The position numbers and the translations under genes are program-made. Positions 13,989 to 15,404 of a stretch of 15,404 nt of DNA are shown here, piece by piece. Location: NCBI GenBank assembly GCA_046727435.1, contig JBKPCR010000134.1, positions 1 to 15,404 of the forward strand, read 5' to 3'. Each line of letters starts with the position of its first letter. The first letter of the stretch is position 1. This DNA comes from CAVPRW01 sp046727435 [NCBI: bacterium] (GTDB lineage: Bacteria; Tectomicrobia; Entotheonellia; J063). Under the pieces are notes generated by a model. That model worked only from the letters and a program-made list of their open reading frames with translations. It was not told the DNA's origin and made no database searches.

Positions 13989-14819
13989 TCAGGCTGGCGA
14001 CGGCTCTTGGGCGGCGAAGGCGTGAGATCCGCGCAGCAGAAAATGCAGAATGTGGTTGCGCAACCGCGTGTACTCGGTGGTATCGATCATCATCTCACGG
14101 CTGCGCGGTCGTGGGATGTTGACCCCCACCGTCTCCGCTAGCCGCGCCTCGGGACTGTTGGTCATCAAGGCGATGCGGTCAGAGAGCAAGAGTGCTTCAT
14201 CCACATCATGGGTCACCATAAATACCGTATGCTGCATGACCGTCCACATGCGCACTAACTCCTCCTGGATGACCCCGCGCGTGAGCGCATCGATCTGCGC
14301 AAAGGGTTCGTCCAGCAGCAGGACCTTGGGGTGGACGGCGAAGGCCCATGCTAATCCGACGCGCTGCCGCATGCCACCAGAAAGAAACGCCGGTTTCTTG
14401 TACTCTGCCCCTTTGAGACCCATCATGTCGAGATAGCGCTGCGTCTCCTCTCGCACGTGCGTCTCATCCCACTGCAGATGAGCGGCTCGCACCGCCAGGC
14501 GGACATTATCAAAGGCCGACAACCAGGGCATCAGGGCGAAACTTTGAAACACCACCATGCGGTCCAAGCCAGGCGCCGTGACTTCTTTCCCATCCAGAAT
14601 GACCCCACCCGCTGAGGCCTGCTCAAATCCTGCGATGATGTTGAGCAACGTGCTCTTGCCACACCCCGAATGCCCGATCAGCGTGACGAATTCGCCCCTA
14701 TCGATGCGCAAATCGACGTCGCGGAAGACACAAAAACCCTCCTGGCGTCCCGTCCGCCCAGTCGTCCCATCCTGCAGGGGGAAATACTTGCTGACGCGCT
14801 CGATGCTGAGGAACGTCAT
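13989..14819 (-). CDS. ABC transporter ATPase, nitrate/sulfonate/cyanate type (probable cyanate importer)
   Basis: A 276-residue ATP-hydrolysing subunit of a NrtD/SsuB/TauB-type importer. Motifs: Walker A GHSGCGKST (49-57), Q-loop Gln92 (VFQSFALMPW), signature LSGGM (146-150), Walker B LLLDEP (167-172), and the switch His204 (MVTHDVDEA). The segment DVDEALLLSDRI and the tail after it are typical of this subfamily. A frame opening at 14909 would overlap the permease by 86 nt and adds a non-homologous N-terminus. I choose ATG 14819, which lies 4 nt after the permease stop with CCGGAG 7 nt upstream and gives the normal start TFLSIERVSKYF. An insertion of about 12 residues (GTTGRTGRQEG) sits before the Walker A strand. 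The neighbouring cynS suggests cyanate as substrate; nitrate or sulfonate cannot be excluded. Confidence 0.93.
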   Translation of the reverse strand: MTFLSIERVSKYFPLQDGTTGRTGRQEGFCVFRDVDLRIDRGEFVTLIGHSGCGKSTLLNIIAGFEQASAGGVILDGKEVTAPGLDRMVVFQSFALMPWLSAFDNVRLAVRAAHLQWDETHVREETQRYLDMMGLKGAEYKKPAFLSGGMRQRVGLAWAFAVHPKVLLLDEPFAQIDALTRGVIQEELVRMWTVMQHTVFMVTHDVDEALLLSDRIALMTNSPEARLAETVGVNIPRPRSREMMIDTTEYTRLRNHILHFLLRGSHAFAAQEPSPA

Positions 14820-14823
14820 CGCG

Positions 14824-15404
14824 CTACTCCGGATACGTGACCAGGCGTGCGAGCCGATTGAAGCCAGCATCCAGGGCAACTCCCATGGCGCCAATGACCA
14901 GGATGGCAAACAGGATGCCAGCGATGTGGAGATTGTTCCATTCGATCCACGTCAAGTACCCGACGCCGAGCTCTCCTAACAGCATCTCCGCCGGGACCAC
15001 CGCCACCAGCGCACTCCCAAACGAGATGCGCAGACCAGCCACGATGGCGGGTGCAGCCGCGGGCAGGACAACCTTGACGAGACGGTGGAACCAAGAGAGT
15101 TGCAGCAGACTTGCCACCTGCAGATAGTCTCTGCGGATGGTGCTCACGCCAAAGGCGGTATTGGCCACTGTGGGCCACAGCGAGGCTAGGAACACTACCA
15201 GGATCGCCGTCCAGGTGGGATGTCGCACGGTATAAAGCAGCAACGGCATCCAGGCCAACGGCAAAATCGGTTTCAGCACCTGGATGAAGGGATTGAGGGC
15301 CCGATACAGGGTGCGTGACAGCCCGATCACCACGCCAATCAAAATCGCCACGACAGAAGCGGCGAGGAAGCCCGCGGCGAACCGCACCACGGTATAGCGG
15401 ATCA
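14824..15404 (-). CDS. ABC transporter permease, nitrate/sulfonate/cyanate type, cut by the right edge
   Basis: The C-terminal part of an inner-membrane permease of the NrtB/SsuC/TauC family; about 193 codons are visible and the frame is open to the edge. The usual length is 250-290, so the first 60-90 residues lie outside. Visible elements: spans through FLAASVVAILIGVVIGLSR and IQVLKPILPLAWMPLLLYTV (PILPLAWMPL is typical); LWPTVANTAFGV, the family's cytoplasmic signature; the EAA loop DYLQVASLLQLSWFHRLVKV ... LPAAAPAIVAGLRI, which docks the ATPase; and the AEMLLGELGVGYL segment. It stops 4 nt before the ATPase start, so the two are translationally linked. The binding-protein gene is expected upstream, beyond the edge. 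The apparent GTG start at 15390 is an internal valine. Confidence 0.93.
   Translation of the reverse strand, partial: IRYTVVRFAAGFLAASVVAILIGVVIGLSRTLYRALNPFIQVLKPILPLAWMPLLLYTVRHPTWTAILVVFLASLWPTVANTAFGVSTIRRDYLQVASLLQLSWFHRLVKVVLPAAAPAIVAGLRISFGSALVAVVPAEMLLGELGVGYLTWIEWNNLHIAGILFAILVIGAMGVALDAGFNRLARLVTYPE

Noticed and set aside
14820-14909. N-terminal extension of the ATPase
   Set aside because: It overlaps the permease by 86 nt and encodes non-homologous sequence; ATG 14819 has a proper ribosome binding site and family-like start.
1-15404. CRISPR array, rRNA or tRNA genes, prophage genes
   Set aside because: No regularly spaced repeats, no recognisable structural RNA and no phage proteins were seen on either strand.

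Overview
The window comes from a bacterium with moderately high GC content. SD-led genes (AGGAGG-type sites), a twin-arginine signal peptide, family 5 peptide-type ABC importers and a cyanase locus point to a free-living Gram-negative-type heterotroph. I cannot name the lineage from the sequence. Long gene-poor stretches, an IS edge, an inverted-repeat element and several decayed genes would fit a large, repeat-rich genome of an uncultured environmental group; that is a guess only.

Region 1 (1-2325) is gene-poor and lower in GC. It holds the first codons of a transposase running off the left edge, a 312-bp element with 49-bp imperfect terminal inverted repeats (140-451), a small zinc-ribbon protein (852-1103), a Nudix hydrolase relic (1196-1612, minus) and a small single-span membrane protein (1878-2051).

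Region 2 (2326-6304, plus strand) is GC-rich and begins abruptly inside the 3' end of an amidase gene whose remainder is missing. It then carries a luciferase-like flavin monooxygenase (2699-4087), a D-2-hydroxyacid dehydrogenase (4472-5461) and a family 3 solute-binding domain protein without a signal peptide (5570-6304). These could serve uptake or breakdown of a small organic or amino acid, but the substrate cannot be read from the sequence.

Region 3 (6677-13034, minus strand) holds two tandem dipeptide/oligopeptide-type ABC importer sets. The first is intact: Tat-exported binding protein (11427-13034), DppB-type permease (10391-11413) and DppC-type permease (9472-10371). The second has a binding-protein gene with a large internal deletion (8944-9430), a small TM plus zinc-ribbon protein (8572-8802), a DppB-type permease (7580-8521) and a DppC-type permease (6677-7558) that probably starts at CTG. 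No DppD/DppF ATPase is present in the window.

Region 4 (13380-15404, minus strand) is the end of a cyanate locus: a nitrate/sulfonate/cyanate-type permease cut by the right edge, its ATPase, and cyanase cynS, closed by a strong GC-rich hairpin. By comparison with known cynABDS loci it should import cyanate and convert it with bicarbonate to ammonia and CO2. The binding protein is probably just beyond the right edge. Regions 3 and 4 lie on the same strand and are separated by about 390 nt containing that hairpin and dyad symmetries upstream of the peptide-importer operon.
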